Source of the DNA: Prochlorococcus sp. AG-402-K10
GTDB lineage: Bacteria > Cyanobacteriota > Cyanobacteriia > PCC-6307 > Cyanobiaceae
Length of the DNA stretch: 54,191 nucleotides
Direction: 5' to 3'
Assembly: GCA_003216835.1 (NCBI GenBank)
Contig: QCIF01000009.1
Location: forward strand, 1 to 54,191
Below are positions 23,747 through 32,617 of the stretch, piece by piece. A program made the position numbers and the translations under genes. Within the stretch, counting starts at the first letter, position 1. Every line of letters begins with the position of its first letter. Below the pieces are notes generated by a model. It was not told the DNA's origin, did no database searches, and saw only the letters and a list, made by a program, of their open reading frames with translations.

Positions 23747-24034
23747 TTAAGATTTACCTATAAGTCTATTTGGAAAATAACGTTGTTTTGTTTTGATTTC
23801 AACTTTTTTTGATTTAGTCTTTGTTTTAACTTTATTTTTGTTTAAATCTATTATTTCTTGAGAAGCATTTTTGCCGTTTTCGAAATAACTTTTTACTCTT
23901 GCTAATTCTTCTTTATTTAATTGTTTAGTGGCTCCTTTTGCAATTATACCAAGAGCTTTGCAAGCTAGTATAACTTTATCACTATCAATATTAAGTTCCT
24001 TTGCAATAGCGTAAATAGGAGTGTTTAAAGACAT
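23747..24034 (-). CDS. Stand-alone IF2 N-terminal-domain-like protein
   Basis: The protein is 95 residues. Residues 5-52 match the small helical IF2_N domain (IYAIAKELNIDSDKVILACK, then LGIIAKGATKQLNKEELARV). In InfB this domain lies at the N-terminus and contacts the ribosome or is a linker-borne accessory. A Lys-rich tail follows (KNKVKTKTKSKKVEIKTKQR), fit for RNA binding. There is no GTPase domain. A ribosome- or RNA-associated role is inference. Confidence 0.65.
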   Translation of the reverse strand: MSLNTPIYAIAKELNIDSDKVILACKALGIIAKGATKQLNKEELARVKSYFENGKNASQEIIDLNKNKVKTKTKSKKVEIKTKQRYFPNRLIGKS

Positions 24035-24124
24035 TATTTCAACAGATAACTTGATTATATTATATCTTTACGGACTAATAAATCATTAAATATGCAATTA
24101 TTTTCAAATTAATATTATGTGAAT

Positions 24125-24576
24125 TTAAATTTTTTCATCTTTTAATATATTTAAATCATTAAATTTTTTCTGCATAGTAGAATTATTTTTAGTTAACTTT
24201 TTAACTGTTAGGTCTTGAGACTTCCTATCTGCTTATAAAAGGTGTTTTTTTGATAAAAGTAATGCTTCTTTAGTCTTTTGTAAATGATTGATTTTTTAAT
24301 TCATTTAGAGCGTTAAATTTCTTTTCCTCTGCAACATTTAACTTGGATTCAAGGGTTTGAATTTGTGTTTCTTTCATCTGATTTTGTTCCATTAATTTGA
24401 TCTTTAATTCGTGTTTTAAGATCTCTATTGCTTTTTTATTATCTTCTTCTGCTAATAGAAGTCTTTGTTTTATTTGTGTTAAATTCTTCGTTTTTTATTT
24501 GGCCAAGAATTTCTTGAAAGCTGCTTGGATCTATTCCAAAGGCCTTACCGCAAGATGGGCATTTTATTTCTTTCAT
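24125..24576 (-). pseudogene. Decayed DUF2130-type gene
   Basis: The first frame (24439-24576) gives MKEIKCPSCGKAFGIDPSSF then QEILGQIKNEEF, the zinc-knuckle N-terminus typical of DUF2130 proteins. A frameshift near 24470-24480 leads into a second frame (stop at 24270) with the family's coiled coil, KQRLLLAEEDNKKAIEIL then KHELKIKLMEQNQMKE. A further shift and an internal stop lead to a third piece ending at 24125. The C-terminal nuclease-like domain is missing. The plus-strand frame at 24397-24639 is only its antisense. Confidence 0.6.
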
Positions 24577-24708
24577 TTTTTAGTTACCAAATTTATATTT
24601 AGAAATTGTTTTATATTCAATTTTTTTAAAAGAATATAGTTCTTGAACCACGATAAACAATGATTAAAAATAATGCATAAAATTATGAAATAAATTCTAA
24701 CCACTAAG

Positions 24709-25077
24709 TTAAATTAAACCGGATTTTTTTAGAATATTAATTTTGTTAGCCAACTCAATATCAGAGGAGGAGATAGAACGATCTAAATTTTTGTTTGAAG
24801 TAATTGTATATCCGTTATCATCTACAAACTCGTCTTCTGTAGCTGTCAATTCCTCATGATTTGTTTGAACATTTTTATAATTATCAGATTTGTATTGTTT
24901 GGGTTTATTTAAATTGCTATATCCGAAATTTACTATACCCCTTGCATCTAATGCTTCTTCAACTAATAATCCAACAACTTTTGATCTGCTTATGGATTCA
25001 TTCTTGGATATTTCATCAATTATTTCCAGAACCCTTTTCCTCGGTAAATAGCCGATCCTCTTGACTTTATTTTCCAT
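24709..25077 (-). CDS. Ribbon-helix-helix-like DNA-binding protein
   Basis: The protein is 122 residues. The N-terminal block VKRIGYLPRKRVLEIIDEIS then SISRSKVVGLLVEEAL has the strand-helix-helix layout of Arc/MetJ/CopG repressors. The tail is acidic, Asn/Ser-rich and probably disordered up to a final helix (SSSDIELANKINILKKSG). It is a likely transcription regulator acting as a dimer; the target is unknown. No toxin partner is adjacent. Confidence 0.55.
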   Translation of the reverse strand: MENKVKRIGYLPRKRVLEIIDEISKNESISRSKVVGLLVEEALDARGIVNFGYSNLNKPKQYKSDNYKNVQTNHEELTATEDEFVDDNGYTITSNKNLDRSISSSDIELANKINILKKSGLI

Positions 25078-25283
25078 AAATAATAGTTACATGTCATTAT
25101 TGTAACAGTTCTGTCAAATATTGTTGGAAAAAATACTTTGATTAATGGTTAAGTAATGCAAAAAAATATAAATTTAAAGATCTTTTATTGTATTTTGTTT
25201 CTTAATAAAAAAATATTTTCTGGTAATTATCTAATTATCTTTTTAGATTCGTAATTAGATTTTTAGCTAAATTATTATTTCTC

Positions 25284-25487
25284 ATGAAAGATAAAACTTA
25301 TAATAATGCAGATAGTTTTGCTATGTCATTTGATGAAGAATGGCAAAGAATTAACTGTGATGATTTAAAAGTCAAAATAGACAAAGTAATTGGGAAGATG
25401 TCTAATCACCCCTTTGTATCTTCCAACCCAGTTAATGCTAGAAAAATTGCTGAATTTAGAATTTTTTCATTAAAAAAATTCCAATAA
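25284..25487 (+). CDS. 67-residue hypothetical protein
   Basis: The start is MKDKTYNNADSFAMSFDEEW, followed by two amphipathic helices (DDLKVKIDKVIGKMSNHP and NARKIAEFRIFSLKKFQ). It is soluble. ATG at 25284 is used; no strong ribosome binding site is seen. The family is unknown. Confidence 0.55.
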   Translation: MKDKTYNNADSFAMSFDEEWQRINCDDLKVKIDKVIGKMSNHPFVSSNPVNARKIAEFRIFSLKKFQ

Positions 25488-25540
25488 TTTATTTTTAAGA
25501 TAATAATTGCAATTGTTTTTTTTAAGTTTGGATTTTTAGA

Positions 25541-25711
25541 TTAAATATTTGGAGAATTAAAAAATCCCTTACTATACAAAAATATTATTATTCCAATTAT
25601 TGGTCCTATTCCAAATATAAATAAAACTAATTTGGCAGAATTTTTTGTTTGTCCTATTTCATTGCTTTTTTGAATGAATTTCTTTTTGTTTTTAGATTTT
25701 TTTTCCTTCAT
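25541..25711 (-). CDS. 56-residue single-helix membrane protein
   Basis: The very basic head (MKEKKSKNKKKFIQKSNEIG) precedes a membrane helix (about 29-45, LVLFIFGIGPIIGIIIF) and a short tail (YSKGFFNSPNI). The charge pattern puts the head in the cytosol. Function unknown. Confidence 0.55.
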   Translation of the reverse strand: MKEKKSKNKKKFIQKSNEIGQTKNSAKLVLFIFGIGPIIGIIIFLYSKGFFNSPNI

Positions 25712-25847
25712 AAGTATTATTTTACATTAAATATAAATATTATTAATTTATAGATCAATTTTTTGGATTTTTTTAGTTGGTTTAGTTTCTAATCTGATAA
25801 ATACAAAATACTCAATATTGTATAATAAATTATGTTGAAAAGCTTCT

Positions 25848-26054
25848 ATGAGTGCATCTAAGAGAGAAGAAGTTGTTTCTCACCTTAGATATATAAGGTT
25901 AGAGCTAAGAGAGATGCATCAAATGCTTATTAAAGATGATTTATTGCCAGATCTAAATCAAGCTAAAGAAGTACATGCACAACTTGATGCTCTTCATGAA
26001 TTACTTTTAAATAAAGGAAATAAAAAGATAAATGGCGAACTTGGTGGTATGTAA
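25848..26054 (+). CDS. 68-residue helical protein
   Basis: The start is MSASKREEVVSHLRYIRLEL, then REMHQMLIKDDLLPDLNQAK and a LDALHELLLNK helix. Three amphipathic helices form a probable small bundle or coiled coil. Codon use and composition look like a real soluble protein. The family is unknown. It is convergent with the next gene. Confidence 0.65.
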   Translation: MSASKREEVVSHLRYIRLELREMHQMLIKDDLLPDLNQAKEVHAQLDALHELLLNKGNKKINGELGGM

Positions 26055-26083
26055 AGATTTCGGTTGTGCTAGAAATGTTTAGT

Positions 26084-26263
26084 TTAAGATTCTAATCTCT
26101 TTCGATTATCATGCATTATTTCTAACTTATTATATATCTCCTTTATTTGGCTTTGTAGAAGGTCAGTTGAATTGATATTACTTAAGGATTCCATTGCAGA
26201 TAAAAGACTATCCTTAGCTTCAATCAAATGTCGACATTCTTTACTTCCTGCTTCGTATGACAT
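26084..26263 (-). CDS. 59-residue helical protein
   Basis: The start is MSYEAGSKECRHLIEAKDSL, then LSAMESLSNINSTDLLQSQI and KEIYNKLEIMHDNRKRLES. It is predicted as two antiparallel helices. It is soluble and convergent with the preceding gene, with 29 bases between stops. Function unknown. Confidence 0.55.
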   Translation of the reverse strand: MSYEAGSKECRHLIEAKDSLLSAMESLSNINSTDLLQSQIKEIYNKLEIMHDNRKRLES

Positions 26264-26615
26264 GATTTAAAAAATTTTATTATTACACATATAATCGTTA
26301 TATTTCAGTATTGTTTGATACTCTTATCAAATGAATTAATGTGAATGTTTATTTTTATACAAAACAGGATTAATCCTTCAATAAAATAACTATGCAAAAT
26401 TTAGAAGGAAGAAAACTTAAATGATTATAGATTTTGCATTAATAAAGTACTAGATATATCAAAAAAATAGAATTTAATTATTAGAAATTTCTCCTGGTAA
26501 ATCTTTTTTTATAGAAATTATATTGAAGGGAATAATAAAGGGTAGATTTTTAATCATTAAGTACTTTTATACGAAGAAATTATTACTTATAAAAAATTTA
26601 TAGTGTATTTAATTT
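26264..26615. other. AT-rich spacer with a small hairpin
   Basis: About 350 bases without a supportable gene. TTTGATA and TATCAAA (26314-26320 and 26325-26331) form a 7-bp stem around CTCT, without a T-run. Confidence 0.4.
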
Positions 26616-26711
26616 TTAATTATCAATTTTATTAGTTATTTTATACAAGAAATACAGACTAATAATAAATACAATTACTAGAGTAATAGTTAATGATGAA
26701 AAATTATACAT
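26616..26711 (-). CDS. 31-residue membrane peptide
   Basis: MYNFSSLTITLVIVFIISLY then FLYKITNKIDN encodes a single hydrophobic helix with a short basic tail. Such frames can arise by chance in AT-rich DNA, so the call is tentative. Confidence 0.35.
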   Translation of the reverse strand: MYNFSSLTITLVIVFIISLYFLYKITNKIDN

Positions 26712-26770
26712 TTTTAGTAAAATATTTTATTTAAAAATGCTAACAAATTCTAATTAGAAATAATTTGAAT

Positions 26771-26899
26771 TTAATCATTGTTTATAAGAAATAAAATAAA
26801 CTTTTTAAATTCAGCTTTTTCCAAAATTATTTTTTTTGTTTTTATCCTTTTTAATTTGTCAAAAATCTTTTCTATTAAATTTTCTGATTTGTTAGTCAT
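26771..26899 (-). CDS. 42-residue Lys-rich helical peptide
   Basis: MTNKSENLIEKIFDKLKRIK is followed by TKKIILEKAEFKKFILFLIN and ND. The helix is amphipathic and basic. It ends 10 bases before the start of nothing else on this strand and lies 9 bases downstream of the lipoprotein stop, so it may share its transcript. Confidence 0.35.
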   Translation of the reverse strand: MTNKSENLIEKIFDKLKRIKTKKIILEKAEFKKFILFLINND

Positions 26900-26908
26900 A
26901 ATATCTAA

Positions 26909-27259
26909 TTATCTTTCTAATAAATAAATTTTTTCTTGACCAATTTTATCGGGCATTTTTATTTTACATCCTTTATCTTTTTCCATTTGGCAATTTTTTG
27001 TTGCAGGAACTGATTTCCAAGTACATATTTTTTCTTCAGTAGATTCTTTTACGACCACCCAGCCATCATTAATATATTTTGATATACCATCTTCTCCACA
27101 CGAGAAACGTATTTCAAGTTGGTTATTTTCTTTGCTAAAAATTTGTTTGATATTTTCTTTGGACTCATCTATAAATGTATCTTTTTTCGTTAATGTTTTG
27201 CATGAAGTTATTATTATTAAACCAACAAAGAGAGGAGAAAGTCTTATTATATTTTTCAT
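26909..27259 (-). CDS. Small lipoprotein
   Basis: The protein is 116 residues. A lipoprotein signal (hydrophobic LSPLFVGLIIITSC) has the lipobox Cys at residue 20. The mature part has four further Cys (RFSCGED, KICTWK, KNCQME, KGCKIK), suggesting two disulfides. It would be anchored in the membrane facing the periplasm or lumen. No family is assigned. Confidence 0.7.
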   Translation of the reverse strand: MKNIIRLSPLFVGLIIITSCKTLTKKDTFIDESKENIKQIFSKENNQLEIRFSCGEDGISKYINDGWVVVKESTEEKICTWKSVPATKNCQMEKDKGCKIKMPDKIGQEKIYLLER

Positions 27260-27319
27260 TTTTTAGTGGAGTTTTTAAATAAATTTTCGAAATTTTAATT
27301 TAACTAAAATAATTATAGT

Positions 27320-27496
27320 TTATTTCGATTCTATTACCTTTAAAAGTTGTTCCATTTTATACATTAGTGTTTTAACTTCTTCTGGCTGCGGTAAAATTAA
27401 TTCTTCTGTAACTGCTATTTGCATTTCTTTTAATTTCTGTCTCAATTCCTTTAAATGCCTTTTTACATTTTCTTTCTTTTCTCTTATTTCAGTCAT
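27320..27496 (-). CDS. 58-residue coiled-coil protein
   Basis: The start is MTEIREKKENVKRHLKELRQ, then KLKEMQIAVTEELILPQPEE and a second helix (VKTLMYKMEQLLKVIESK). It has a helix-Pro-helix layout and is soluble. Function unknown. Confidence 0.55.
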   Translation of the reverse strand: MTEIREKKENVKRHLKELRQKLKEMQIAVTEELILPQPEEVKTLMYKMEQLLKVIESK

Positions 27497-27572
27497 GTTT
27501 AATAATTTAAAAAAATTTCAAATATAAAGTTAATATTATAGTCTTTTTTGGGTTTTTTTGAATATGAAATCC

Positions 27573-27977
27573 CTATCTTTTTATATTTTCAGTTTCATAA
27601 ATTTCTTGTCCTCCATTACAAAAATTGGTTGATAGCATACTTAACTCTTTACTATTGATTTTATTTAGATCTTTATTTTTGCTAATGTAATCTTTTGCAA
27701 TCGTTTGACATTCTAATTTGTTTTTTGATTGTCTAACTACTGGGTAGAAATAAGCCAAAACTGTAATAAAAAATATAAATGCAATTATTGATTTCTTATC
27801 ATTTTGGATAAATTCTTTTAGTTTTTTCTTGCTTTTTAATATTGTTATCAGAAACTTATCTGGCAATCCTATTTGAACGAATAAGAATTCTACCCACCAA
27901 GGGAGAGGCTTATCTTTTTTAATATTCGATTTTGTAGGACTTTTCAGTTTTTTGGTTTCAAAGCTTTGATTTTTCAT
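27573..27977 (-). CDS. Membrane protein, P-V-x(9)-C family
   Basis: The protein is 134 residues. A basic head precedes the conserved-looking PLPWWVEFLFVQIGLPDKFL segment, an amphipathic linker, a membrane helix at about 63-79, and the block YFYPVVRQSKNKLEC. The remaining tail is soluble with another Cys (STNFCNGG). The block after the helix aligns with the 84-residue protein at 9801-10055 without gaps, so the two appear paralogous. Function unknown. Confidence 0.65.
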   Translation of the reverse strand: MKNQSFETKKLKSPTKSNIKKDKPLPWWVEFLFVQIGLPDKFLITILKSKKKLKEFIQNDKKSIIAFIFFITVLAYFYPVVRQSKNKLECQTIAKDYISKNKDLNKINSKELSMLSTNFCNGGQEIYETENIKR

Positions 27978-28143
27978 ATCTTTTGAATTATTTAATTCTT
28001 TTTCTCCATTTAATAAATGACTTAATTGGAATATAGTAGTTTTATTTTGATTTGAAAACTATATTTTTATTTTTTAAGTTTTAATTTAATTTATCTATCA
28101 ATTTGATTATTGTAAATTTACATTTGGAATAGATCAGTAATTA

Positions 28144-28413
28144 ATGGCTAAAAAAAGAAGAAAGCTAAATAAAGATTTTGAGAAAAAAATATATTCCTCA
28201 AAAAAAAATGTTGAATTGGTTTTAGCCAAGATTTATGACATTGATGATGAAGATATACAGAAGGATTACTTGACCTCATTTAAAAAAGTTGTTTTTTTAT
28301 TTGATCAGTTAAAGGATGATTATGAATCAATAGGCTTTAATGAAGATTCTGAGCAATTGATGTTGAATTACGAGAACTCCTTCAATCTATTTGAGTTAGA
28401 GTTTGAAATTTAA
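28144..28413 (+). CDS. 89-residue charged hypothetical protein
   Basis: A basic head (MAKKRRKLNKDFEKKIYSSK) is followed by an acidic helical body (YDIDDEDIQKDYLTSFKKVV, then FDQLKDDYESIGFNEDSEQL). It is soluble, and a small helical bundle is likely. It is convergent with the next gene, 8 bases apart. No family is recognised. Confidence 0.6.
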   Translation: MAKKRRKLNKDFEKKIYSSKKNVELVLAKIYDIDDEDIQKDYLTSFKKVVFLFDQLKDDYESIGFNEDSEQLMLNYENSFNLFELEFEI

Positions 28414-28421
28414 AATTTAAA

Positions 28422-28628
28422 CTATCTTTTAAATTTTATTACTGGTATTTTTATTCTATTTCCTTTTAATAAATTAATATTTCTTTCTCTCAAATTTGCA
28501 ACGCAATTTCTTTTTTTTCTTTCTTTTTTACAAATTTTTATTATTTCATAATCATTTAGCGCAGCTACTTTATTCTCATTTATAAAAAGTGCCAATAAAA
28601 AGATAAATGTAAATAATAAATATTTCAT
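28422..28628 (-). CDS. Small secreted Cys-containing protein
   Basis: The protein is 68 residues. The signal peptide is LLFTFIFLLALFINENKVAA with probable cleavage after ALN or KVAA. The mature peptide is basic with two Cys (IIKICKKERKKRNCVANL) spaced 10 apart, suitable for one disulfide. Function unknown. Confidence 0.55.
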   Translation of the reverse strand: MKYLLFTFIFLLALFINENKVAALNDYEIIKICKKERKKRNCVANLRERNINLLKGNRIKIPVIKFKR

Positions 28629-28674
28629 TAATGCCTAGTTTTAATTATTAGTTAAATTATTTGTTTTTTATATT

Positions 28675-28953
28675 TTAACTTTGATTATAATCATCTAAAA
28701 GACTTTTTAATTCATTTTTACTTAAGTCTGTTGAAATAAAAACTTCTTGAGCGGTTTTACCTTTCCTCGCAATTGCTTTATATCCACTTATGGTTTTTAC
28801 GGATAATCTTATATTAAGTTTAGAAGATCTTCCTTTTACTCTTGAAATTATTGCTGGAGTAACCGATCTGATATTTATATTTAATGCAAGGTTTTTAAGA
28901 ATTGGAATTAAACCTTCTATATTTGAACTATGATTTAATACTAATCGTCCCAA
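28675..28953 (-). CDS. DUF2103-like predicted metal-binding protein
   Basis: The protein is 92 residues. MGRLVLNHSSNIEGLIPILK, SVTPAIISRVKGRSSKLNI and GYKAIARKGKTAQEVFIST follow the cyanobacterial/archaeal DUF2103 pattern as I recall it. It is soluble and alpha-beta, with a conserved His in NHS. Function unknown. Its start faces petN across about 120 bases. Confidence 0.7.
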   Translation of the reverse strand: MGRLVLNHSSNIEGLIPILKNLALNINIRSVTPAIISRVKGRSSKLNIRLSVKTISGYKAIARKGKTAQEVFISTDLSKNELKSLLDDYNQS

Positions 28954-29075
28954 AATTATTAATATTTTATTAACATTATAATTACTAAATTAATTTAGTG
29001 AGAAATTAATTTTAATTTAGAATTTATAAAAAGTTTTGAAGTTCTGGTATATTTAATATCAATGATTTAATTCTA

Positions 29076-29177
29076 ATGATTTTTCAAATAGGTTGGGCAG
29101 CTTTAGCTGCAATTTTTACTTTTTCAATTGCCATGGTTGTTTGGGGAAGAAATGGTGATGGCTCAATTGATATCTGA
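29076..29177 (+). CDS. petN: Cytochrome b6-f complex subunit PetN
   Basis: The protein is 33 residues. [20 protein letters not shown] is followed by [13 protein letters not shown]. The single helix ending in the [11 protein letters not shown] signature identifies subunit VIII of cytochrome b6f, which stabilises the complex in the thylakoid membrane. It is slightly longer at the C-terminus than plant PetN (29 residues). Confidence 0.9.
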
Positions 29178-29316
29178 TTATTCCTTTTTAAAAAATGAAG
29201 TTAATTTAAATAATTTTCTTATCTTTTCATCATTTATTTTGCTTATACTTATAACCATCGCGGTGATTTATATTTCATATGTCTCTTGGAAAGATAAGAA
29301 AAGGATAGGTAAATAA
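29158..29316 (+). CDS. 52-residue membrane protein overlapping petN
   Basis: I place the start at ATG 29158 ([20 protein letters not shown]). An earlier ATG at 29128 is in the same frame but deep inside petN. It has a membrane helix at about 20-41 and a basic tail ([10 protein letters not shown]). It overlaps petN by 20 bases in another frame, suggesting coupled translation. Function unknown. Confidence 0.5.
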
Positions 29317-29332
29317 ATTTTAATTTCAAAAT

Positions 29333-29941
29333 TTATTTCTTTTTTTTCTTATCTTTAATCTTAAGTTCATGAATCAATTCTTTAGTTTGGTTCATTTTTT
29401 TTATACTTGCTTTATAAATTACAATATCTTTTTCTGCCTTTGTAACTGGTAGATTTATACTTTCAAATATATCAGAAATTATTTTATTCTTTTCAGATTC
29501 AATTGTTCCTTCGAAATCATTAGAATTAGAAACAGTTTTATATACTCCTAAATTAATTATTCTCGAGGGGTAAGGTTTATTACTATTTTTTTTATCTTTT
29601 AATAAATTTTTAACATCTTTTAATGATTTGTTTTTGAATTCTTCTAATGACTTATAGGAAGTTGCTTTGATTTTTTTTGATTCAAAATTAGTAGAACTAC
29701 ATAAAGAATCAAACAGAAGATCTAGATGTTCTTCGGGATTGTAGCCTTCCATAAGTTCCTTGAAGATTTCCGTAAAACCAACACAAAATAAATAATCCTG
29801 AGTGAATTCACTTTGATGACTCAAAAGATTTAATTCAACTAGCAGCTCATCAACTATTGTTTTATATAACCCTGGTATGACGTAAGGGAACTTTTCATGA
29901 AATAATTTTTTGCTATCTGAGACAGTCAATTTTTCTTTCAA
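29333..29941 (-). CDS. thf1: Psb29/Thf1 thylakoid formation protein
   Basis: The protein is 202 residues. The family N-terminus is clear: TVSDSKKLFHEKFPYVIPGL, then YKTIVDELLVELNLLSHQ, then YLFCVGFTEIFKELMEGYNP. Psb29 acts at the thylakoid membrane and supports the FtsH2/FtsH3 hexamers that replace damaged D1 protein in photosystem II (established in Synechocystis). The C-terminal end is strongly basic. It is divergent from clpP with 81 bases between, and an ftsH gene follows, fitting the functional link. Confidence 0.9.
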   Translation of the reverse strand: MKEKLTVSDSKKLFHEKFPYVIPGLYKTIVDELLVELNLLSHQSEFTQDYLFCVGFTEIFKELMEGYNPEEHLDLLFDSLCSSTNFESKKIKATSYKSLEEFKNKSLKDVKNLLKDKKNSNKPYPSRIINLGVYKTVSNSNDFEGTIESEKNKIISDIFESINLPVTKAEKDIVIYKASIKKMNQTKELIHELKIKDKKKKK

Positions 29942-30022
29942 TTTTTTTATATGTAAACCTTAATAACCATAGCGTATGTTGACTCAAAATCGTTAAGATC
30001 TAATAAACGAATAAATATTATT

Positions 30023-30613
30023 ATGATCCCTTTAGTTTTAGAAGAATCCGGAGGAAGTGAAAGAGTCTTTGATATTTATTCAAGACTACTGAGAGAGAGG
30101 ATAATTTTCTTGGGAGAACAAGTTACGAGTGATACTGCTAATAGAATTGTTGCTCAATTGCTTTTCTTAGAGGCAGAAGATCCTGACAAGGATATTTATA
30201 TGTATATAAATTCTCCAGGAGGTTCAGTTTATGATGGGTTAGGTATTTTTGACACAATGCAACATGTAAGGCCTGATATACATACCGTTTGTGTTGGACT
30301 TGCCGCTAGCATGGGAGCTTTTTTATTAGCTGCAGGAACTAAAGGGAAAAGAAGCAGTTTAAGGCATTCAAGAATAATGATACATCAACCACTTGGCGGT
30401 GCCAGGGGACAAGCTAGTGATATAAGAATTCAAGCTGATGAAATCTTATTCTTAAAAGAACGCTTAAATAAGGAATTATCAGAACGAACTGGTAAAGATT
30501 ATGAGACTATAAAGGAAGATACTGATAGGGACTTTTACATGTCTCCACAAGAGGCCGTTGAATATGGATTGATAGACTTGGTATTAGATAAAAAACCCAT
30601 TATTAATACTTAG
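30023..30613 (+). CDS. clpP: ATP-dependent Clp protease proteolytic subunit
   Basis: The protein is 196 residues, full length. The catalytic triad is Ser96 in GLAASMGAF, His121 in IMIHQPLGG and Asp170 in DTDRDFYMS. The oxyanion block is [10 protein letters not shown]. It forms the two-ring peptidase chamber working with ClpC/ClpX. Cyanobacteria carry several clpP paralogues and I do not number this one. The stop overlaps the ftsH stop by 4 bases (convergent). Confidence 0.95.
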   Translation: MIPLVLEESGGSERVFDIYSRLLRERIIFLGEQVTSDTANRIVAQLLFLEAEDPDKDIYMYINSPGGSVYDGLGIFDTMQHVRPDIHTVCVGLAASMGAFLLAAGTKGKRSSLRHSRIMIHQPLGGARGQASDIRIQADEILFLKERLNKELSERTGKDYETIKEDTDRDFYMSPQEAVEYGLIDLVLDKKPIINT

Positions 30614-32514
30614 TTGAGTAATTGAGGTGTTCTTTCTTTCTTAGGGATTGAAGTGTATTTGGATAGTATCTCAACAAATTCATTGCCATCTAAAGTCTCT
30701 TTTTCAATTAAAAGATCAACTATTTTATCCATGGCTTCTCTATTTTTACTAACTAAAGAGTAAGTCTCTTTATAGCAATCTTTTACCATTACTCTTACGC
30801 TTTCATCAATTTGTTTCGAGATTGAGTCGGAAACCTCACTTCTTGTCATCAAATCTCTTCCAACAAAAACTTCCTGATTACCTCCTTCAAGGGCTATAGG
30901 CCCCAAATTACTCATTCCAAATCTAGTAACCATTTGTCTGGCCATAGAAGCAACTTGTTGAAAATCTCCACCAGCTCCAGTTGTTACTTCTCCTTTTCCA
31001 AAAACCACGTCTTCTGCAGCTCTTCCTCCAAGAGCTCCCATTATCCTAGCTTTTAACTGAGCTCTGCTAACAAGAGTTTGCTCATCATCTGGAGTAAACC
31101 AGGTCAAACCTTTAGCTTGACCTCTGGGAATAACTGTTACTTTTTGAACCGGATCATGAGCCTTAACTAATGATCCTATTAGAGCATGACCAACTTCATG
31201 ATAAGCAATTAATCTTTTACTTCTTCCATCAGTAAGGGGAGTTCCCTCCATTCCAGCAACAATTCTGTCTACTGAATCATCTATTTCCGCAATACTTATT
31301 GAATCTTTTCTTCTTCTTGCCGTTAATATTGCTGCTTCATTGAGCAAGTTTGCTAAATCTGCACCAGTAAAACCTGGGGTTCTTCGAGCAATACTTTCCA
31401 AAGTAAGTTCCTTTTGGAGTTTTTTGTTTCTTGAGTGAACCTCAAGTATAGATAATCTGCCCTTAATATCAGGAGCATCTACTGTTACTTGCCTGTCAAA
31501 TCTTCCAGGTCTCATTAAAGCAGAGTCTAAAACATCTGGTCTATTTGTTGCTGCAATTATTATTATTCCGCTATTCCCTTCAAATCCATCCATTTCTGTA
31601 AGTAATTGGTTAAGTGTCTGCTCTCTCTCATCGTTGCCTCCTCCAATACCTGCTCCTCTTTGTCTACCTACAGCATCTATCTCATCAATAAAAATTAAAC
31701 ATGGACTATTTTCTTTTGCTCTCTTGAAAAGATCCCTTACCCTACTTGCTCCAACTCCAACAAACATTTCAACAAATTCAGAACCTGAAAGAGAGAAGAA
31801 TGGTACCCCTGCTTCTCCAGCAATAGCCTTTGCTAAAAGAGTCTTTCCTGTGCCAGGAGGGCCAACTAACAAAACTCCTTTTGGTATTCTTGCTCCAACT
31901 GATGTGAATTTTTCAGGCTTTTTTAAAAAAGTAACGACCTCCTCTAAGTCTTCTTTTGCTTCATTAACTCCTGCAACATCATCGAAGACAACTCCTGTTT
32001 CTGCTTCCATTGCAAATCTAGCCTTAGTCTTGCCGAATTGCATTGCTTGGCCAGGCCCACCAGGCATCCCATTTGATCTTCTAGCTAATAAGATTAAACC
32101 TCCTATTAAAATTGCTGGAAAGAGAAGATTTCCTAGAATTCCTAACGCTGGAGGAGCTGTGTTAACTGGATGTACATCAAAACTTATTCCTTCATTCTTT
32201 AAATTATTTATTAGTTCAGGAGTTAAACCTGGTAAATCTACCCTCAACCTTTGTACTTTATTATCTAAATCAGAATCTATAGTTTCTACAACGGCATTTC
32301 TTCCTCCATCATAAATATCTACAGATGTTACTCTCCCTGAATTAATGTAATCTAAAAATCTTCCATAGCTAACCCTTGCAACTGCTGTATTCCTAGGCCC
32401 AACTATTGTACTATTTGATTCGAAAGAAGTTGAGGTTAAAAATTGATACGAAAGTGCAATAATTAAGAATATAGGTAAAGCCCATAGAATTATTGTTTTA
32501 AATTTTGGGTTCAT
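30610..32514 (-). CDS. ftsH: ATP-dependent zinc metalloprotease FtsH
   Basis: The protein is 634 residues. Two membrane helices (about 8-24 and 124-143) flank the periplasmic/lumenal domain. The AAA+ domain has Walker A GPPGTGKT at 218-225, Walker B LIFIDEID and the SRH region RPGRFDRQ. The zinc site is HEVGH at 439-443. It is a thylakoid or plasma membrane hexamer degrading damaged proteins such as D1. Psb29, its known partner, is two genes away. Which FtsH paralogue (1-4) it is cannot be settled here. Confidence 0.96.
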   Translation of the reverse strand: MNPKFKTIILWALPIFLIIALSYQFLTSTSFESNSTIVGPRNTAVARVSYGRFLDYINSGRVTSVDIYDGGRNAVVETIDSDLDNKVQRLRVDLPGLTPELINNLKNEGISFDVHPVNTAPPALGILGNLLFPAILIGGLILLARRSNGMPGGPGQAMQFGKTKARFAMEAETGVVFDDVAGVNEAKEDLEEVVTFLKKPEKFTSVGARIPKGVLLVGPPGTGKTLLAKAIAGEAGVPFFSLSGSEFVEMFVGVGASRVRDLFKRAKENSPCLIFIDEIDAVGRQRGAGIGGGNDEREQTLNQLLTEMDGFEGNSGIIIIAATNRPDVLDSALMRPGRFDRQVTVDAPDIKGRLSILEVHSRNKKLQKELTLESIARRTPGFTGADLANLLNEAAILTARRRKDSISIAEIDDSVDRIVAGMEGTPLTDGRSKRLIAYHEVGHALIGSLVKAHDPVQKVTVIPRGQAKGLTWFTPDDEQTLVSRAQLKARIMGALGGRAAEDVVFGKGEVTTGAGGDFQQVASMARQMVTRFGMSNLGPIALEGGNQEVFVGRDLMTRSEVSDSISKQIDESVRVMVKDCYKETYSLVSKNREAMDKIVDLLIEKETLDGNEFVEILSKYTSIPKKERTPQLLN

Positions 32515-32617
32515 TAATTTATTTCAGATTATTATCTATGATTTTAGAATGAATTCATTCGTTTCGTTGATATTCCCTCTAATATTATGATTGCCATAAT
32601 TAATATAAGATTTAATA

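Noticed and set aside
24397..24639. 80-codon plus-strand frame
   Set aside because: Antisense of the DUF2130 remnant, whose zinc-knuckle and coiled coil are clear on the minus strand.
31634..32314. 226-codon plus-strand frame
   Set aside because: Antisense of ftsH; the Pro/Ser/Lys-rich product mirrors Gly/Arg/Leu codons of the real gene.
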